A stretch of DNA of 64,000 nucleotides from Tsukamurella pulmonis (GTDB lineage: Bacteria; Actinomycetota; Actinomycetes; Mycobacteriales; Mycobacteriaceae). Position 1 is the stretch's first letter, and each line of letters opens with the position of its first letter. Below the pieces are notes generated by a model. That model was not told the origin of the DNA and searched no databases. It worked only from the letters and a program-made list of their open reading frames with translations. The DNA is taken from positions 2,184,136 through 2,248,135 of the forward strand of contig NZ_FNLF01000002.1 of assembly GCF_900103175.1 (NCBI RefSeq), in the 5' to 3' direction. The translations under genes and the position numbers were made by a program. Below are positions 1 to 8,279 of the stretch, one piece after another.

Positions 1-399
1 ATCCGCCAGCAGTACGACCTGGTACCCGCGCGCGTTCGCACCGCGAACGGTCGAGTCGACGCACGCCTCCGTGGCGAACCCGGCGACGACGACCGTCGTG
101 ATCCGGGCGCGGGTGAGAACGTCCGGGAGGTCGGTCTCGGCGAATGCATCGGGGAAGTCCTTGGTGATCGTCACGTCCGAGTGCTCAGGGTGGAGCGCCG
201 CGACGACGGCCGGTATCCGATCGCCGAACCTTTGCCGGGTGAACACGATGAGCGCGCCGGCGGCACGGGCACGGTGCAGCACCGCAGCGAGACGGGCGAG
301 GACGCCGTCGGCGTCGTACGCGATCGTCGGAAAGGTTCCTTGGACATCGATCACGAGGAGGGCGCTCTGCGCCGCGCTCACGTGATGCCCAGCCGTCAT
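1..399 (-). CDS. Isochorismatase-family cysteine hydrolase, partial at left edge
   Basis: Reverse-strand gene whose C-terminal part lies outside the window; 133 codons are visible. The fold is that of cysteine hydrolases of the isochorismatase/nicotinamidase superfamily. The catalytic triad is readable as Asp18 (LLVIDVQGTF), Lys80 (ITKDFPDAF) and Cys113 (GFATEACVDST). The ATG at 399 is used because it gives the longest N-terminus before the LLVIDVQ strand; a GTG at 381 is also possible, and neither has a strong ribosome site. The substrate cannot be told from these residues. It is divergent from the VOC gene that follows. Confidence 0.85.
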   Translation of the reverse strand, partial: MTAGHHVSAAQSALLVIDVQGTFPTIAYDADGVLARLAAVLHRARAAGALIVFTRQRFGDRIPAVVAALHPEHSDVTITKDFPDAFAETDLPDVLTRARITTVVVAGFATEACVDSTVRGANARGYQVVLLAD

Positions 400-486
400 G
401 GACAGGAGACTGCCACCATTACGGACGGGGCGTGGTCGGCTTCGGTTGTCCCCCGCGCACGCCGAGCCCTCGCTAGCCTCGATCAC

Positions 487-924
487 ATGGCCATCACACT
501 CGAGAACGTCGCGATCGCGGTCCGTGACCTGGACGCGACGATCGCGTTCTTCACCGACCTGGGGCTCACCGTCATCGGCCGCCAGACGGTCAGCGGCGAA
601 TGGACGGACACCGCCGTCGGCCTCGACGGCAATCACGCGAAGATCGCGATGCTCCAGACGCCCGACGGCCGCGGCCACGTGGAGCTGTTCGAGTACCTCC
701 ACCCGGACGCGATCGAGACCGAGCCGACGCTGCCCAACGAGATCGGCATGCACCGGATCGCCTTCTCCGTCGATGATCTCGACGAGTCACTGGCGATCGC
801 CGCGAAGCACGGGTGCTTCCCCCTGCGCGGAATCGGGACGTACGAGGGCGTCTACAAGCTGACGTACGTGCGCGGCCCGAGCGGCATCATCGTCATGCTC
901 GCCCAGGCCATCGCCCGGGACTGA
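487..924 (+). CDS. VOC (glyoxalase/bleomycin-resistance fold) protein
   Basis: A 145-residue single-domain protein with two beta-alpha-beta-beta-beta halves (about residues 4-75 and 80-142), the usual length for a stand-alone vicinal-oxygen-chelate protein. The ATG at 487 begins MAITLENVAIAVRDLDAT. In metal-dependent members the first strand carries a ligand His (HVAI-type); here that position is Asn (ENVAI), whereas GHVELFEY and GMHRIAFSVDD keep candidate ligands. Metal binding may therefore differ from glyoxalase I. Reaction unknown; the neighbours give no pathway clue. Genuine coding is very likely, function only at superfamily level. Confidence 0.85.
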   Translation: MAITLENVAIAVRDLDATIAFFTDLGLTVIGRQTVSGEWTDTAVGLDGNHAKIAMLQTPDGRGHVELFEYLHPDAIETEPTLPNEIGMHRIAFSVDDLDESLAIAAKHGCFPLRGIGTYEGVYKLTYVRGPSGIIVMLAQAIARD

Positions 925-928
925 GCTC

Positions 929-1270
929 TCAGGCCCGATTGACGGCGGCCGCGCGGGTGATGAGGTCGCGGAAGGCCGGCTCGTCGAGCGCGTCGGCCTC
1001 GCGGATGTCGATGGCGCGCCGGGTTCCTGCGTCGAGGCTGGCGTTGAACAGCCCGGCGGGGTCGTCGAACGAGGCGCCCTTGGCGAAGGTGACCTTCACC
1101 TTGTCCTTGTAGGTCTCGACCGTGCACAGAAGACCGCCGAGCGAGAACGTGGGCACCCCATCGGGGTTGGAGGGCTTGCGCCACTTCACCTCTTCGACGG
1201 TGTCCGGCTCCGCCTCGAGGATGAGGCTGCGGATCTGCTCGACGGTGCGCTCCCGCCAATCGCTGGTCAT
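929..1270 (-). CDS. DUF1801 (YdhG-like) protein
   Basis: A 113-residue protein beginning MTSDWRERTVEQIRSLI. The segment EEVKWRKPSNPDGVPTFSLG followed by a lysine-rich strand (YKDKVKVTFAKGASF) and a C-terminal helical part is the pattern of the DUF1801 family (related to E. coli YdhG and B. subtilis YdeI/YjdI-type proteins). No catalytic function is firmly established for the family. The ATG at 1270 is preferred to an in-frame ATG 11 codons upstream because the family starts shortly before this helix. It ends only 4 bp from the VOC stop, so the two genes converge. Confidence 0.8.
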   Translation of the reverse strand: MTSDWRERTVEQIRSLILEAEPDTVEEVKWRKPSNPDGVPTFSLGGLLCTVETYKDKVKVTFAKGASFDDPAGLFNASLDAGTRRAIDIREADALDEPAFRDLITRAAAVNRA

Positions 1271-1340
1271 GCTCGAACGGTACGCCGACTGCGGCCGGGG
1301 CACTGGGCCCCGGCCGCCGCCGGTCGTCTCCGCGAGGGGG

Positions 1341-2747
1341 TCAGCTCACGTCCACCGAGGGGGTGTCGGTGACCTCGACGCCGCTCGAATCGGCCGTCAC
1401 GGAGCCGGTGTCGGCCTCCACGCTGGTGCTGCCGGTGGCGGGCGAGCTCACCTCGACGCCGCCGGACGGGCCGGTCACGGATGCCGAGCCGGTGCTCGGG
1501 CTGACGGTGGCCTCGCCGGCCTCCACGTGGCCGCTGGCGCCGCCGACCGGGGTGGTGACCTCGGCCTCGGCCTTGGGGCCGGTGACCGTCACGTCGCCGT
1601 TGCCGGCGACGCTGCCCGAACCCGTCGAGACGGAGGCACTGCCGCTCGCGACGGGGGTGGTGACGGAACCACTGGCCGTGGGGCCGGTCACCGAGACGCC
1701 GTCGGCACCGGCGGTGGCGCTACCGGTGGTGGCGGAGACGGTTCCGCCGCCGATCGGCGTGGACACGTTCGCCGTTCCCGAAGGTCCGGTCACGGTGGCG
1801 CCGGTCGGGGTGATGCTCCCGCCGCCGCCGTTGACGTTGAGTCCGGCCGTCACGGTGTTGAGCACGTTGACGTTCGCAGTGAGGTCGGGGGCATCGACGG
1901 TGAGGCCGCCGGTGCCGACGGTGATGGTGCCCGGCGTGACGCCCACGGAGCCGCCGCCGAGCGGGGTGGTGATCGCGCCCGACAGGCTCGGGGTGACGAG
2001 GACGAGCTGGCCGTTCTGGAAGCCGATGCTGCCGAGGTTGAGCGCGAGCGTCCCGCCGCCCAGCGGGGTGGTCAGGCCCAGGTTGATGGCCGGCAGCCCG
2101 ACGATGAACGTGTTGGGGCCGTAGGTGACCTTGACCGGGACGATGGTGGCGGTGGCACCGCCGAGACCGAGCGGTGCCGTGGCGTTGAGGCCCAGCGACG
2201 GGGTCCAGGTGGTCAGGCCGTTCGCGGTGATCGCGCTCAGCGAGGTCGACAGGCCCAGCGCGCTGCCCAGCGGGCCGTTGATCGTGGTGTTGTTGCCGCC
2301 GATGCTGCCGAGCCCGCCCCCGGGAGCGAGGCCGACCACTCCGTAGGTGGTGCTCGAGAGGCCACCCAGGCCGAGAGGTGCACCCACCGCGAAGGTGTCC
2401 GACGCCCAGGCGCCGATCCAGCCGGGCGCCAGGGGCGTGGTGCCGAGAACGGCGCCGCCCGTGGTGTTCGACGCGGGGAACAGGCCACCGAGGACGGGGA
2501 TCTGGTTCCACGTGGCGACGCCCTGGTTGATCTGCGGGGCGACGATCGGGATCGTCGCCAGCGGAATGCCGCCGGGGAGGAACGGCGCGGCGGCGAGGAT
2601 CGCGTCGACCTGCGGGTTGCCGGTGGTAGCGGCGTTCGCGGTGGCCGGGGTGGCCACCGCCATTGCCGCAGCCGCGGCGACGGCGGTCGCGGCGACGGCG
2701 GTGCGGCGCACCGACTTCCGGGTGTGCTTGGGCGAGGGAGCGGACAT
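1341..2747 (-). CDS. Secreted Ala/Gly/Thr/Val-rich repeat protein
   Basis: 468 residues with a classical signal peptide: basic n-region, Ala-rich core, likely cleavage after ATANA at residue 39. There are no lipobox, sorting motif or membrane segments after the signal, so release or wall association is expected. Residues about 40-220 are rich in PLGLGG and TTPLGGG turns. Residues 319-468 contain four imperfect 34-36-residue repeats, each opening VTGP and carrying a TTP/STP/SSP turn and a Ser/Thr/Gly/Val tail, plus a truncated fifth. Such periodicity suggests a beta-rich or solenoid-like fold, but that is inference. GGAGG lies 8 bp before the ATG at 2747. No known family recognised. Confidence 0.85.
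   Translation of the reverse strand: MSAPSPKHTRKSVRRTAVAATAVAAAAAMAVATPATANAATTGNPQVDAILAAAPFLPGGIPLATIPIVAPQINQGVATWNQIPVLGGLFPASNTTGGAVLGTTPLAPGWIGAWASDTFAVGAPLGLGGLSSTTYGVVGLAPGGGLGSIGGNNTTINGPLGSALGLSTSLSAITANGLTTWTPSLGLNATAPLGLGGATATIVPVKVTYGPNTFIVGLPAINLGLTTPLGGGTLALNLGSIGFQNGQLVLVTPSLSGAITTPLGGGSVGVTPGTITVGTGGLTVDAPDLTANVNVLNTVTAGLNVNGGGGSITPTGATVTGPSGTANVSTPIGGGTVSATTGSATAGADGVSVTGPTASGSVTTPVASGSASVSTGSGSVAGNGDVTVTGPKAEAEVTTPVGGASGHVEAGEATVSPSTGSASVTGPSGGVEVSSPATGSTSVEADTGSVTADSSGVEVTDTPSVDVS
2139..2747 (-). other. Signal peptide and PLGLGG-rich N-terminal half of the repeat protein
   Basis: Sub-region of the secreted protein. Residues 1-39 are the export signal. Residues 40-200 hold short glycine-proline turns (PLGLGG, PLGGG, PLGSALGL) separated by hydrophobic strand-like stretches. 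The VTGP repeat block begins further downstream at residue 319. The division is by eye. Confidence 0.5.
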
Positions 2748-3164
2748 GGAGGACCTCCGGTTCATGAAGGTTCGGCGAGCTCGGTCGAGGGCGCCGATAG
2801 AAGTGATGGTGACCCGGGAGGGCCTACGGCGTCTGCGCTCGGTGCGAGTGCCTGAAGCGGCGCCTGTGCATCTCCTGGGAGTTCTGAAGTTATCAGTAAT
2901 TTCACGCTTTCCCAATACGTTTCTCAGGTATTCGCTCAAACCGATTCAAGCTACCGCGCAGTAGCGAAATCATAAGTGGTCTAACAAAACCCGTTCCACC
3001 TGTTTGCGATGCGATAGCCCTGCGCAATCGGTGTATTCGTAACAGTTTTCTGGCGTTGGAATGGCGGGTTTCTTCGCGGCAGAAATGACGTTCGGCGGTG
3101 AATGAATAGGCGCTTTGCATAAGTGGATGTGCAGCCTGCGCTCCGATGACGCCAAGCGATTATC
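2748..3164. promoter_or_regulatory. AT-rich 417-bp intergenic region, divergent promoters expected
   Basis: This gap separates the secreted repeat gene (minus) from the nucleotidyltransferase-like gene (plus). Positions about 2885-3170 are clearly richer in A and T than the rest of the window, for example taacaaaacccg and gttttctggcgttgg. Short reverse-strand reading frames here (2902-3120, 2981-3187) resemble no family and lack ribosome sites, so I leave them out. It must hold two divergent promoters, but I cannot place -10/-35 boxes with confidence. Local low GC could reflect regulation, a horizontally acquired segment or an untranslated RNA. Confidence 0.45.
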
Positions 3165-3881
3165 ATGAACGTCATGTTCACTACCATGCAACGTCAGGAC
3201 GTAGCGAACCGGCTGCTCGCCGCAGCCCGGGGCGCCGACGGGATCACGGCGGGTGCGGTCATCGGAGCGGCGGCTGCGGGCGCCCTGGATCCCTTGTCCG
3301 GCATCGACCTTCGGTTCGCCACCGACGGTGAGATCGCCGACGTGCGGGAGCGCTGGACGGCCCTGATGTACGCCGAGTTCGGCGCAGTCCATCACACGGT
3401 CGAGGCGGAGGGCACCGTCTACCTGCTTCAGGATCTCCTCACGGCCCGGATCGCGATCGTCTCGCCCGCGCGGTTCGGCCCCCGTCCGGGCGAACCCTTC
3501 CATCCTGTGTTCGGCGCCGACGTGCAGCAGGGCGGGATCGGTGCCCCCGCGGCCGATCTGGTCGGTCCGGCCTGGTTGGCCGCGCTGCGGACCCGCGCCG
3601 CACTGCACCGTGGTGACGGGCCCGCCGCCGCGGACGCGCTCGGTGGGCTGCGGGACGCGCTCATCGCTCTCGCGGGGGCACGTACAGGCGCTCCGCCCGG
3701 ATTCCTCGTGCCCGAGGACCGCACGCGCCTGCGTGCCACGGAGACCGGATCGCGGGACGTCAAGAACGTCGGGCGCGCGTTCGCCGCCGCGGTCCAGATC
3801 CTCGACGCCGAACTGCAGTCGGCCGCTCCTGCGGTGGCGGACGCCGTCACCCTGCCGCTGCTGGAGGAGGTAGCCGGCTAG
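3165..3881 (+). CDS. Nucleotidyltransferase-like protein, degenerate active site
   Basis: 238 residues. The N-terminal part GALDPLSGIDLRFATDG recalls the GSxxxGxxxxxSDxDL strand-turn of the pol-beta nucleotidyltransferase superfamily (aminoglycoside or lincosamide adenylyltransferase type), followed by helices that resemble the C-terminal half of those enzymes. The first catalytic Asp of the expected SDxDL is Gly (SGIDL), and the Gly-Ser signature before it is replaced by alanines. Metal-dependent transfer may be weakened or lost. In-frame ATGs at 3165, 3174 and 3186 compete as starts; no clear Shine-Dalgarno site decides. Family placement is tentative. Confidence 0.6.
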   Translation: MNVMFTTMQRQDVANRLLAAARGADGITAGAVIGAAAAGALDPLSGIDLRFATDGEIADVRERWTALMYAEFGAVHHTVEAEGTVYLLQDLLTARIAIVSPARFGPRPGEPFHPVFGADVQQGGIGAPAADLVGPAWLAALRTRAALHRGDGPAAADALGGLRDALIALAGARTGAPPGFLVPEDRTRLRATETGSRDVKNVGRAFAAAVQILDAELQSAAPAVADAVTLPLLEEVAG

Positions 3882-3899
3882 CGCCGGTACCGTGGAACC

Positions 3900-4322
3900 A
3901 TGCACGACCAGCACAAGGAGCTGCCCCAGACGGGCCCACGCGCGTGGCGCGCACGCATCAAGTCGTCGGCGCACGGCGCCCTCGCCTGGCGGATCGCCGT
4001 CGGTGTGATCGGCGGCCTCGTGCTGGTCGCCGGCATCATCGCCATCCCGTATCCGGGCCCGGGGTGGCTGATCGTCTTCGCCGGGCTGGGCATCCTGGCC
4101 ACCGAATTCGAGTGGGCGCACCGGCTCCTGCGCTTCGCCCGCGCCCGCTACGACCGCTTCGCCGAATGGCTCTCGCGGCAGAACATCCTCGTCAAGGGCG
4201 CCTTCGGCCTGGCCACTTGTCTCATCGTGCTCGCCACCGTGTGGCTGCTCGGCGCCGCAGCCATGATCGCCGGGTGGTTCGGCATCGACTGGGCCTGGCT
4301 CGCCAGTCCGATCTTCGGCTGA
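3900..4322 (+). CDS. TIGR02611-type (PGPGW) membrane protein
   Basis: 140 residues with two hydrophobic blocks: about residues 30-67 containing PYPGPGWLIVFAGLGILA, and about 100-130. Between them is a basic amphipathic loop (RLLRFARARYDRFAEWL). The PGPGW signature and length fit an actinobacterial family of small integral membrane proteins without assigned function. It starts 18 bp after the previous stop with a plain ATG. The 8-bp gap to the next gene suggests co-transcription with the FhuF-like protein. Confidence 0.85.
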   Translation: MHDQHKELPQTGPRAWRARIKSSAHGALAWRIAVGVIGGLVLVAGIIAIPYPGPGWLIVFAGLGILATEFEWAHRLLRFARARYDRFAEWLSRQNILVKGAFGLATCLIVLATVWLLGAAAMIAGWFGIDWAWLASPIFG

Positions 4323-4330
4323 CCCTTCAG

Positions 4331-4882
4331 GTGCGATCCGACGGAACCGAACCCGACGCCGTAGTCGGCGCCGTCGAGGCGCTCCGGTGCGGCACCGGCG
4401 CGCCGGATCGGCGCGTCGCGGGCGTCCTTTACTGGTACGCCCTCTCGAACGCTCTCGCCGGCGTCGCCGCCGCCGGCCGGGACGCGTCGACGTTGACGAT
4501 CCACTCGGGCCACGGCGGCTGGCCGGAGCTGGGGGAGCGGGCACCGTCGGACGACCCGTACGGCGCGTTCGCCCGCCGCTGTCACGCCCTGATCCCGGTA
4601 CTCGCCGCCGCCTCGGGCGCCTCCGAGCGATCCCTCTGGGCGGTCACGACCGACTCGATCGCCTCGGTCGCCCTGGGCGCAACCGACCCGGACGCCGCCG
4701 CGGCCGAGGCGCTGCGGGCGTGCGGCCCCGAGGCCCCTGCCGCCCGGTTCGAGCAGGTGCCGGGACGCGGCACCGTCGTCCGACGGGGTTCGTGCTGCCT
4801 GTTGTACCTGTGCCCCGGGATGACCAAATGCCTGAGCTGCCCGCGGCAGACGCCGCGGGAGCGGCGGGCGCGGCTCGCCTGA
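4331..4882 (+). CDS. FhuF-like (2Fe-2S)-binding protein
   Basis: 183 residues from the GTG at 4331. The C-terminus reads RRGSCCLLYLCPGMTKCLSC, giving the adjacent CysCys plus Cys-x2-Cys pattern that holds the 2Fe-2S cluster in FhuF-type ferric-siderophore reductases. The N-terminal region is shorter than E. coli FhuF (about 260 residues) and lacks an obvious second domain. By family it would reduce ferric chelates in the cytosol and release iron. No siderophore genes adjoin it and no Fur/IdeR-type box is obvious, so the substrate is open. Confidence 0.8.
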   Translation: MRSDGTEPDAVVGAVEALRCGTGAPDRRVAGVLYWYALSNALAGVAAAGRDASTLTIHSGHGGWPELGERAPSDDPYGAFARRCHALIPVLAAASGASERSLWAVTTDSIASVALGATDPDAAAAEALRACGPEAPAARFEQVPGRGTVVRRGSCCLLYLCPGMTKCLSCPRQTPRERRARLA

Positions 4883-4984
4883 GCTCGCCTCGAACGGCGC
4901 CGCGCCGGTCGCGACCGATAGGATCGGACACACTGACAACCGCGTGCGGCCAGGTATGCCGCCCGCTACATGACTAGGAGCACT

Positions 4985-7021
4985 GTGAGCACCACCTTCG
5001 TCGTCCCCGCCGGCATCGCCGCCGGGGCCGCCATGCGCGAGCTGGATCTGCCCAACAAGGGGCCCGAGGCCGTCGTCGTCGTCAAGACCACGGACGGCAC
5101 CCTCAAGGACCTGAGCTGGATCCCCGAGACCGACACCGAGGTCGAGGCCGTCGCGGCGAACACGGAGGACGGGCGCAGCGTGATCCGCCATTCCGCCGCC
5201 CACGTGCTGGCGCAGGCCGTGCAGGACGGGTTCCCCGGCACCAAACTGGGCATCGGCCCGCCGATCAAGGACGGCTTCTACTACGACTTCGACGTCGCCG
5301 AGCCGTTCACCCCCGAGGACCTCAAGAGCCTCGAGAAGAAGATGAAGCAGATCATCAAGGCCGGGCAGAGGTTCAGCCGCCGCGTCTACGCCAGCAAGGA
5401 CGAGGCCCGCGCCGAGCTCGCCGGCGAGCCCTACAAGCTCGAGCTCATCGACGACAAGGGTGCGGCCGACGACAGCGAGGTCATGGAGGTCGGCGGCGCC
5501 GAGCTGACCGCCTACGACAACCTCAATCCCCGCACGGGCGAGCGGATCTGGGGCGATCTGTGCCGCGGCCCGCACGTGCCCACCACCAAGTACATCCCCG
5601 CGGTGAAGCTGACCCGCAGCTCTGCGGCGTACTGGCGCGGCGATCAGAACAATGCCGACCTGCAGCGCGTCTACGGCACCGCGTGGGAGTCGCCCGAGGC
5701 GATGGACGAGTACCTCGAGCTGCTCGCCGAGGCGGAGAAGCGCGACCACCGCAAGCTCGGCGCCGAGTTGGACCTGTTCAGCTTCCCGGACGAGCTGGGC
5801 TCGGGCCTGCCGGTCTTCCATCCCAAGGGCGGCATCATCAAGCGCGAGATGGAGGACTACGTCCGCGCCAAGCACATCGAGAACGGCTTCGAGTACGTGG
5901 GCACGCCCCACATCTCGAAGGAGAACCTCTTCCACACCTCGGGCCATCTGCCGTACTACGCGGACACGATGTTCCCGCCGCTGCACGTGGACGAGGAGCG
6001 CAACGCCGCGGGCGAGATCACCAAGCAGGGGCAGGACTACTACCTCAAGGCGATGAACTGCCCGATGCACAACCTGATCTACCGCTCGCGCGGTCGGTCG
6101 TACCGGGAGCTGCCGCTGCGGCTCTTCGAGTTCGGTTCCGTGTACCGCTACGAGAAGTCGGGCGTGATCCAGGGTCTGACCCGCGTGCGCGGCTTCGCCC
6201 AGGACGACTCGCACAGCTACGTGACCCCGGAGCAGGCGAAGGGGGAGATCAAGCACCTCCTGGGCTTCGTCCTCGGGCTGCTGCGCGACTTCGGTCTCGA
6301 CGACTTCTACCTCGAACTGTCCACGCGCGGTGACTCCGAGAAGTTCATCGGCTCGGACGAACAGTGGGCCGTGGCGACCGGCATCCTCGAGGAGGTCTGC
6401 ATCGAGTCCGGCCTGCAGTTGGTGCCGGACCCGGGCGGGGCCGCCTTCTACGGCCCCAAGGTCTCCGTGCAGGCGAAGGACGCCATCGGCCGTACCTGGC
6501 AGATGTCGACGATCCAGTACGACTTCAACCAGCCGGCCGGCTTCAATCTCGAGTACACCGCCGCGGACGGCACCAAACAGCAGCCGGTGATGATCCACTC
6601 GGCCAAGTTCGGGTCGATCGAGCGGTTCTTCGGCGTGCTCACCGAGCACTACGCCGGCGCCTTCCCCGCGTGGCTCGCCCCGGAACAGGTCGTCGGCATC
6701 CCCGTGGCGGAGCAGTTCGGCGATCACCTCGAGACGGTGATCCGCAAGCTTCGGGCCGAGGGGATCCGCGCCCACGTCGACCACAGCGACGACCGGATGC
6801 AGAAGAAGATCCGCAACCACACCACCCAGAAGGTTCCGTTCATGCTGCTAGCCGGTGAGCGCGACCGTGAGGCGGGAGCGGTGAGCTTCCGGTTCCGGGA
6901 CGGGACCCAGGTCAACGAGGTGCCCGTGGACGAGGCCGTCGCGAAGATCGTCGAATGGGTGCGGGCGCGCCGCAACGAGTCGCCGACCGCCGAGCTGCTC
7001 GGCACCGTCGTCACGCCCTGA
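4985..7021 (+). CDS. thrS: Threonyl-tRNA synthetase
   Basis: 678 residues; charges tRNA-Thr in the cytosol. Order: TGS-like N-terminal domain (1-60), editing domain beginning with H69-x3-H73 and carrying CRGPHVP, then the class II catalytic core with MNCPMHN near residue 357, motif 2 ([11 protein letters not shown]) and zinc-ligand positions, then the anticodon-binding domain from about residue 570. The GTG at 4985 is chosen because AGGAG lies 4 bp upstream; an ATG at 4970 would place that ribosome site inside the gene. Length is close to the mycobacterial enzyme. It heads the PIM operon, as in M. tuberculosis. Confidence 0.97.
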   Translation: MSTTFVVPAGIAAGAAMRELDLPNKGPEAVVVVKTTDGTLKDLSWIPETDTEVEAVAANTEDGRSVIRHSAAHVLAQAVQDGFPGTKLGIGPPIKDGFYYDFDVAEPFTPEDLKSLEKKMKQIIKAGQRFSRRVYASKDEARAELAGEPYKLELIDDKGAADDSEVMEVGGAELTAYDNLNPRTGERIWGDLCRGPHVPTTKYIPAVKLTRSSAAYWRGDQNNADLQRVYGTAWESPEAMDEYLELLAEAEKRDHRKLGAELDLFSFPDELGSGLPVFHPKGGIIKREMEDYVRAKHIENGFEYVGTPHISKENLFHTSGHLPYYADTMFPPLHVDEERNAAGEITKQGQDYYLKAMNCPMHNLIYRSRGRSYRELPLRLFEFGSVYRYEKSGVIQGLTRVRGFAQDDSHSYVTPEQAKGEIKHLLGFVLGLLRDFGLDDFYLELSTRGDSEKFIGSDEQWAVATGILEEVCIESGLQLVPDPGGAAFYGPKVSVQAKDAIGRTWQMSTIQYDFNQPAGFNLEYTAADGTKQQPVMIHSAKFGSIERFFGVLTEHYAGAFPAWLAPEQVVGIPVAEQFGDHLETVIRKLRAEGIRAHVDHSDDRMQKKIRNHTTQKVPFMLLAGERDREAGAVSFRFRDGTQVNEVPVDEAVAKIVEWVRARRNESPTAELLGTVVTP

Positions 7022-7056
7022 CCGGAACAGCACGGGACGAACGGGAGAGGGGATCG

Positions 7057-7617
7057 ATGACGGACGCCACCGAGGGCGGCGCGCACGACGCTCACACCGA
7101 CTTCGGCGTCGGGGACGGCGACGAGTCGATCGAACGGCTCTGGACGCCGTACCGGATGCGGTACCTCGTCGATTCCCCTCCCGTCCCCGAGGGCAGTACG
7201 GCCTTCCTCGAGATCCCCAAGCTGGCGGACGAGGACGGGCTGATCGTGGCCCGCGGCGAGCACTGCTACGTGGTGCTCAACCTGTTCCCGTACAACCCGG
7301 GCCACTGCATGGTGGTCCCGTACCGCCAGGTGGCCGATCTCGAGGAGCTCACCGACGACGAGGCCTTCGAGTTGATCAAGCTCACTCAGAAGACCATCCG
7401 GGTGATCAAGCGCATCTCCCGGCCGGCCGCGTTCAACGTGGGCTTCAACCTCGGTCGTGCGGGCGGTGGCTCCATCGCCGAGCACCTGCATCAGCACATC
7501 GTCCCGCGCTGGCCCGGGGATGCGAACTACATCACGGTGCTCTCGGGCACTAAGGTGATGCCGCAGCTCCTCGGACAGACCCGGGCGCTGATGGCGAAGG
7601 CCTGGGAGGAGGTCTAG
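7057..7617 (+). CDS. HIT-family Ap4A phosphorylase-like protein
   Basis: 186 residues with the histidine-triad motif HLHQHIVPR around residues 144-152. The larger size and N-terminal extension match the M. tuberculosis Rv2613c type, shown to be a diadenosine tetraphosphate phosphorylase, better than the small Hint proteins. The start ATG at 7057 follows GGAGAGGGG. It sits between thrS and pgsA with a 2-bp gap downstream, so it is part of the phospholipid operon. Ap4A is a by-product of aminoacyl-tRNA synthetases, which may explain its place after thrS; that link is inference. Confidence 0.9.
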   Translation: MTDATEGGAHDAHTDFGVGDGDESIERLWTPYRMRYLVDSPPVPEGSTAFLEIPKLADEDGLIVARGEHCYVVLNLFPYNPGHCMVVPYRQVADLEELTDDEAFELIKLTQKTIRVIKRISRPAAFNVGFNLGRAGGGSIAEHLHQHIVPRWPGDANYITVLSGTKVMPQLLGQTRALMAKAWEEV

Positions 7618-7619
7618 GA

Positions 7620-8279
7620 GTGTCGGCGATCTTCAGTCGCGAGGCGGTCTCCAAGGTCACCCATCCGATCGCGAAGGTGCTGATCAAGACCGGCCTGACC
7701 CCCGATGCGGTCACCCTGTTCGGCACGGTGTGCTCGGTGGGCGCCGCGCTGTGGCTGTTCCCGCAGGACCAGCTGTTCTGGGGAACCATGGTGATCTGGT
7801 TCTTCGTCATGTTCGACATGCTCGACGGTGCCATGGCCCGTGTGCGAGGCGGCGGCACCCGGTTCGGCGCGTGGCTCGACGCCACCTGTGATCGGGTCGC
7901 CGACGGTGCCATCTTCGCCGGCCTGGCGTGGTGGGCCGTGTTCACCGAGCACAACCGCCTCAACCTGCTCGTCGCCACGCTCATCTGCCTGGTCACTTCG
8001 CAGGTCATCAGCTACGCCAAGGCGCGCGCGGAGGCCTCGGGCCTCAAGGGCGACGGTGGCTGGATCGAGCGCCCGGAGCGTCTCATCATCGTGCTCGTCG
8101 GTGCCGGCTTCACCGGGCTCGGCGTGTGGTGGGCGATCCACGTGGCGATGTGGCTGCTCGCGGTCACGAGCATCGTGACGGTCTTCCAGCGCGCGATGAG
8201 CGTGCGCCGCTCGCCCGGCGCCACCGACCTGCTGCCGCTGCCGCAGGCCGTCGCCCAGCACGAGGAGGACCAGGCGTGA
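7620..8279 (+). CDS. pgsA: Phosphatidylinositol phosphate synthase
   Basis: 219 residues, a CDP-alcohol phosphatidyltransferase of the membrane. The signature D-G-x2-A-R-x8-G-x3-D-x3-D is complete (D69 G70, A73 R74, G83, D87, D91), plus D66 ahead. Several membrane helices follow. In mycolic-acid actinobacteria the equivalent (PgsA1, Rv2612c) makes phosphatidylinositol phosphate from CDP-diacylglycerol and inositol phosphate, the base of PIMs and lipoarabinomannan. The GTG at 7620 follows TAGGAG directly from the HIT stop, and the 3' end overlaps the acyltransferase start by 4 bp, indicating translational coupling. Confidence 0.95.
   Translation: MSAIFSREAVSKVTHPIAKVLIKTGLTPDAVTLFGTVCSVGAALWLFPQDQLFWGTMVIWFFVMFDMLDGAMARVRGGGTRFGAWLDATCDRVADGAIFAGLAWWAVFTEHNRLNLLVATLICLVTSQVISYAKARAEASGLKGDGGWIERPERLIIVLVGAGFTGLGVWWAIHVAMWLLAVTSIVTVFQRAMSVRRSPGATDLLPLPQAVAQHEEDQA

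Noticed and set aside
1122-2855. 577-codon forward open frame across the secreted repeat gene
   Set aside because: It is antisense to a gene with a signal peptide and Shine-Dalgarno site; the Gly/Arg-rich translation only mirrors the repeats.
2902-3187. Two short reverse frames in the AT-rich gap
   Set aside because: No ribosome site, no family resemblance, and their length is within chance for this region.
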